From: Roseicyclus mahoneyensis
Lineage (GTDB): Bacteria > Pseudomonadota > Alphaproteobacteria > Rhodobacterales > Rhodobacteraceae
Length of the DNA stretch: 64,000 nt
Reading direction: 5' to 3'
NCBI RefSeq assembly: GCF_003148775.1
Contig: NZ_QGGW01000006.1
Span: 62,001 to 126,000, forward strand
A program made the translations under genes and the position numbers. Shown one piece after another: positions 61,553-64,000 of the stretch. Numbering within the stretch: the first letter of the stretch is position 1; every line of letters begins with the position of its first letter. The notes under the pieces were generated by a model. That model did no database searches, had not been told where the DNA came from, and worked only from the letters and a program-made list of their open reading frames with translations.

Positions 61553-62908
61553 TCACTCGGCCGGAGTGGGCGCGGCGGAAGTGATCCCGCCATGGCCACT
61601 GCCGTCTTTGCCGTAGTGCGCTTTGAAGTCTTCCTCGATCGTGGCCGGCGGGGTCGTCGGCTTCTCGATCACGCCCAGAAGCGGAAGGATCACGAGGAAA
61701 TAGGCGAACCAGTAGGCGGACCCGATCAGCGCGATATAGGGGTAGATCCCTTCGGCCGGCATCGCCCCCGCCCACATCAGGACGAAGAAGTTGACGATGA
61801 AGATCCAGAACCACCACTTGAACATCGGGCGGTAGCGGCCGGACCGGACCGACGAGGTGTCAAGCCACGGCACCAGCGCCAGCACCACGATCGAGCCGAA
61901 CATCGCGATCACGCCGAAGAACTTTGCGTCGACGATCCCCGCGGTCAGGAAATCGACCGCGATGACCAGCCAGACCTCACCGTCGAAGGCGCGCAAGATC
62001 GCGTAGAAGGGCAGGAAATACCATTCGGGCACGATATGTGCGGGCGTGACCAGAGCGTTGGCCTCGATGTAGTTGTCGGGGTGGCCAAGATAGTTGGGCA
62101 TGAAACCGACGATGGCGAAGAACACCGCAAGGATCACGGCCAGCGCGAACAGGTCCTTGATCACGAAATAGGGCCAGAACGGCAGGGTATCGGCCTCGGC
62201 TTCCTTCTTGGACGTGCGGCGCACCTCGACCCCGGTGGGGTTGTTGTTGCCGGTCGTGTGGAAGGCCCAGATGTGCAAGATCACGAGGCCCAAGATCACG
62301 AAGGGCAGCAGGTAGTGCAGCGACAAGAAGCGGTTCAGCGTGGCATTGTCCACAGCCGGCCCGCCCAGCAGCCAAGTCTGCAGCGCTTCGCCCACGAAGG
62401 GGATGGCGCCGAAGAGACCCGTGATCACGGTCGCGCCCCAAAACGACATCTGACCCCAGGGCAGAACGTAGCCCATGAAGGCGGTGCCCATCATCATCAG
62501 GTAGATCAGCATGCCGATGATCCACGTCACCTCGCGCGGGGCCTTGTACGACCCGTAATAAAGACCGCGGAAGATGTGCAGATAGACCGCGACAAAGAAC
62601 AGAGACGCGCCGTTCTGGTGGATGTAGCGGATCGCCCAGCCACCGTTCACGTTGCGCATGATGTGTTCGACCGAGGCAAAGGCCATGTCGACATGCGGCG
62701 TGTAGTGCATCACCAAGATGATGCCGGTGATGATCTGCAAAAACAGGGTGAAGGTCAGGACGATGCCCCAGATCCACATCCAGTTGAGGTTCTTGGGGGT
62801 CGGAATCATCAGCGTGTCATACATCAGGCCGACGATGGGCAACCGACGGTGCAGCCACTTTTCAGCGTTGCTGTTCGGTTCGTAATGGTCGTGGGGAATT
62901 CCGGACAT
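61553..62908 (-). CDS. petB: Cytochrome b of the bc1 complex
   Basis: 451 residues, close to the 445 of Rhodobacter. Eight or so membrane segments with the heme-ligand histidines in helices B and D ([40 protein letters not shown]) and the Qo-site motif PEWY in [18 protein letters not shown]. Carries both b hemes and the quinol and quinone sites. Middle gene of petABC; the quinone comes from the pathway in which ubiE and ubiB (3645-5931) act. Confidence 0.97.
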   Translation of the reverse strand: MSGIPHDHYEPNSNAEKWLHRRLPIVGLMYDTLMIPTPKNLNWMWIWGIVLTFTLFLQIITGIILVMHYTPHVDMAFASVEHIMRNVNGGWAIRYIHQNGASLFFVAVYLHIFRGLYYGSYKAPREVTWIIGMLIYLMMMGTAFMGYVLPWGQMSFWGATVITGLFGAIPFVGEALQTWLLGGPAVDNATLNRFLSLHYLLPFVILGLVILHIWAFHTTGNNNPTGVEVRRTSKKEAEADTLPFWPYFVIKDLFALAVILAVFFAIVGFMPNYLGHPDNYIEANALVTPAHIVPEWYFLPFYAILRAFDGEVWLVIAVDFLTAGIVDAKFFGVIAMFGSIVVLALVPWLDTSSVRSGRYRPMFKWWFWIFIVNFFVLMWAGAMPAEGIYPYIALIGSAYWFAYFLVILPLLGVIEKPTTPPATIEEDFKAHYGKDGSGHGGITSAAPTPAE

Positions 62909-62926
62909 GAGCGCGTTTCCTCCGGG

Positions 62927-63502
62927 TCAGCCGAGCAGGATCGTGGAGTCGTCCACGAAGGCCGCTACGGGAATATGCAGGTTTTCGGGCGCAGGCCCGC
63001 GACGGATGCGGCCTGAGGCGTCGTAGTGCGAGCCGTGGCACGGGCAGAACCAACCGTTGAAGTCACCGGCACCATCCCCGATGGGAACGCAGCCAAGGTG
63101 TGTACACACGCCGATCTGAACCAGCCATTCGCCGGTGTTCTCGCCCTCGTAGGGGGGCAGCGTGCGGTTGAGGTCGGTCGCTTCGGTCGCGTCCACGTTG
63201 GGGTTGCGCGCCTGACGGTCGACAAGATCGGACAGCTCGACAGTGCTCGCCTCGGCGATCGCCTCGGGTGTGCGGCGGCTGATGAAGACCGGCTTGCCGA
63301 GGAAAAGAACGGTCAGCTGGGTCCCTTCCGTCACGCCGGATACGTCGACGCGCATCTGGCTGGCGGCCTGAACATCGGCCGACGGGTTCATCTGGTTCAC
63401 CAGCGGCCAGACAGCGGCACCCGTGGCCACGGCGCCGACACCGGCGGTAGCGTAGTAGAGAAAATCGCGGCGATCGCCGCCTTGGTCTTCGGCGTGTGAC
63501 AC
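62927..63502 (-). CDS. petA: Rieske iron-sulfur protein of the bc1 complex, GTG start
   Basis: 191 residues, as in Rhodobacter. The start is GTG at 63502 ([20 protein letters not shown]) with GGGGA 12-13 bases upstream. A Tat-type N-terminus (RRDFL) leads into the membrane anchor (about 16-36). The [2Fe-2S] cluster motifs are CTHLGC and CPCHGSHYD, the flexible hinge lies before QMRVDVSG. First gene of petABC; the promoter lies in the 271 bp upstream. Confidence 0.97.
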   Translation of the reverse strand: MSHAEDQGGDRRDFLYYATAGVGAVATGAAVWPLVNQMNPSADVQAASQMRVDVSGVTEGTQLTVLFLGKPVFISRRTPEAIAEASTVELSDLVDRQARNPNVDATEATDLNRTLPPYEGENTGEWLVQIGVCTHLGCVPIGDGAGDFNGWFCPCHGSHYDASGRIRRGPAPENLHIPVAAFVDDSTILLG

Positions 63503-63613
63503 GGTTTCGCGTCTCCCCTTGTTCTGGGCCCGGAAAAGGCGGGACCTCGAAAGCTAGAGCTGGCGCAGGGACTCGGCCCCCGCGCCTGGATAGCGTCGGA
63601 TGTATGCCTCAAG

Positions 63614-63619
63614 ATTATA
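63614..63619 (-). promoter_or_regulatory. Candidate -10 element of petABC
   Basis: A perfect TATAAT on the minus strand, about 112 bp before the petA start codon, in the only noncoding stretch upstream of the operon. No good -35 hexamer is found at 16-18 bp, so it is a candidate only. Confidence 0.35.
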
Positions 63620-63773
63620 GGCGTCCAGCGGACAAACGCGCGCATCTACGCCGAAATGTCGCAGCACTGTCGCGATTTACACAAAACCGCGCAGCCCTGA
63701 GGCGAAGTTGGCGACGGCGACTGCCGCAAGGATTGAGCGGCGGGACAGACGGCCTGCGTTCGGGCCGCGCAGC

Positions 63774-64000
63774 TTAGGCCAGCGGACAGCGCATCAGCCG
63801 GTGCAAGATGCCCGATCCATCGTCGTATTCGGGACCTTCCGCGACAAAACCCAGCCTTTCATAGAAACCGATCACCGAGACTTGCGATTCCAGAACTGCG
63901 GTGCCGAACCCCGCGGCGCGGGCATCTTCCAGCACATGCAGCATCAGCGCCCGGCCAAGCCCAGTGCCACGCGCATCGGCCATCACGGCGACACGACCGA
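63774..64000 (-). CDS. GNAT acetyltransferase (5' part beyond right edge)
   Basis: The frame enters from the right edge and ends at 63774, leaving the C-terminal 75 residues. GNAT motif A, the acetyl-CoA loop, is visible as VAVMADARGTGLGRALM (R/Q-x-x-G-x-G/A), followed by the helix LHVLEDARAAGFGTAVLESQ and the motif-B strand VIGFYERLGFVAEG. Substrate unknown. Reads leftward, toward petABC, with about 270 bp between. Confidence 0.85.
   Translation of the reverse strand, partial: GRVAVMADARGTGLGRALMLHVLEDARAAGFGTAVLESQVSVIGFYERLGFVAEGPEYDDGSGILHRLMRCPLA

Noticed and set aside
61496-63016. Plus-strand open frame of 506 codons opposite petB
   Set aside because: Asp/His/Gln-rich shadow of cytochrome b, no recognisable domain.
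1-64000. tRNA, rRNA, CRISPR arrays, insertion sequences, prophage or attachment sites
   Set aside because: No cloverleaf-like or rRNA stretches, no regular spaced repeats, and no transposase or integrase frames were seen.

Overview
This 64 kb, GC-rich window looks like chromosomal DNA of a marine-type Rhodobacterales (roseobacter/Rhodobacteraceae) alphaproteobacterium. The signs are a FlaF/FlbT-controlled flagellar cluster in the order known from roseobacters, a Rhodobacter-type petABC (cytochrome bc1) operon, the dnaA-rpsT-enoyl-CoA hydratase-mutM-ubiE-ubiB block, CtrA-like sites upstream of flagellar operons and an Iron-Rhodo-box-like site upstream of an iron-binding protein gene. All calls come from reading the sequence; no database search was run.

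Layout. 1-5931: dnaA (3' part outside the window), rpsT, an enoyl-CoA hydratase, mutM (TTG start) divergent from ubiE-ubiB. 5939-38347: about 32 kb of flagellar genes in several units: flgD, fliK, rod-binding protein/flgN, fliC-flaF-flbT-DUF1217, fliI divergent from flgB-flgC-fliE-fliQ-flgF-flgG-flgA-flgH-fliL1, a ten-gene leftward unit (fliL2, a small bitopic protein, a MotE-like protein, motA, a 713-aa periplasmic protein, an SltF-like transglycosylase, flhA, fliR, flhB, a coiled-coil protein), fliF-fliH-fliN-fliP plus a FliG-like fragment, and flgE-flgK-flgL-flgI with motB upstream. Full-length fliG, fliM, fliA and an annotated fliJ are not in the window. 38414-41507: an arsenate operon (ArsR-ArsC fusion, GAPDH, ArsJ). 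41626-44409: an iron(III) permease and its binding protein, convergent, without an ATPase gene. 44595-48431: an MFS transporter, a DEAD-box helicase and asd. 48611-52328: a MuiA-family protein and a carbonic anhydrase-SbtA-SbtB operon. 52477-57176: a small unknown protein, leucyl aminopeptidase, NlpC/P60 hydrolase, a bitopic unknown and aroC. 57275-60623: a TPP riboswitch and thiBPQ. 60721-63502: petABC. The right edge holds a partial GNAT acetyltransferase.

How the parts work together. The flagellar block encodes export gate (FlhA, FlhB, FliP, FliQ, FliR), ATPase (FliI, FliH), MS ring (FliF), rod, hook, P and L rings, stator (MotA, MotB) and filament, with accessory proteins of alphaproteobacterial type. 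Six promoter regions in this block carry a tetramer pair separated by exactly 7 nt that resembles the CtrA site TTAA-N7-TTAA, which suggests one master regulator. Points of interest are these shared sites, the FliG-like fragment, the MotE-like/713-aa pair around motA, nine-base G tracts in fliK and in front of fliE, the ArsR-ArsC fusion with a C-terminal cysteine triad, and the carbonic anhydrase-SbtA-SbtB set in a proteobacterium.
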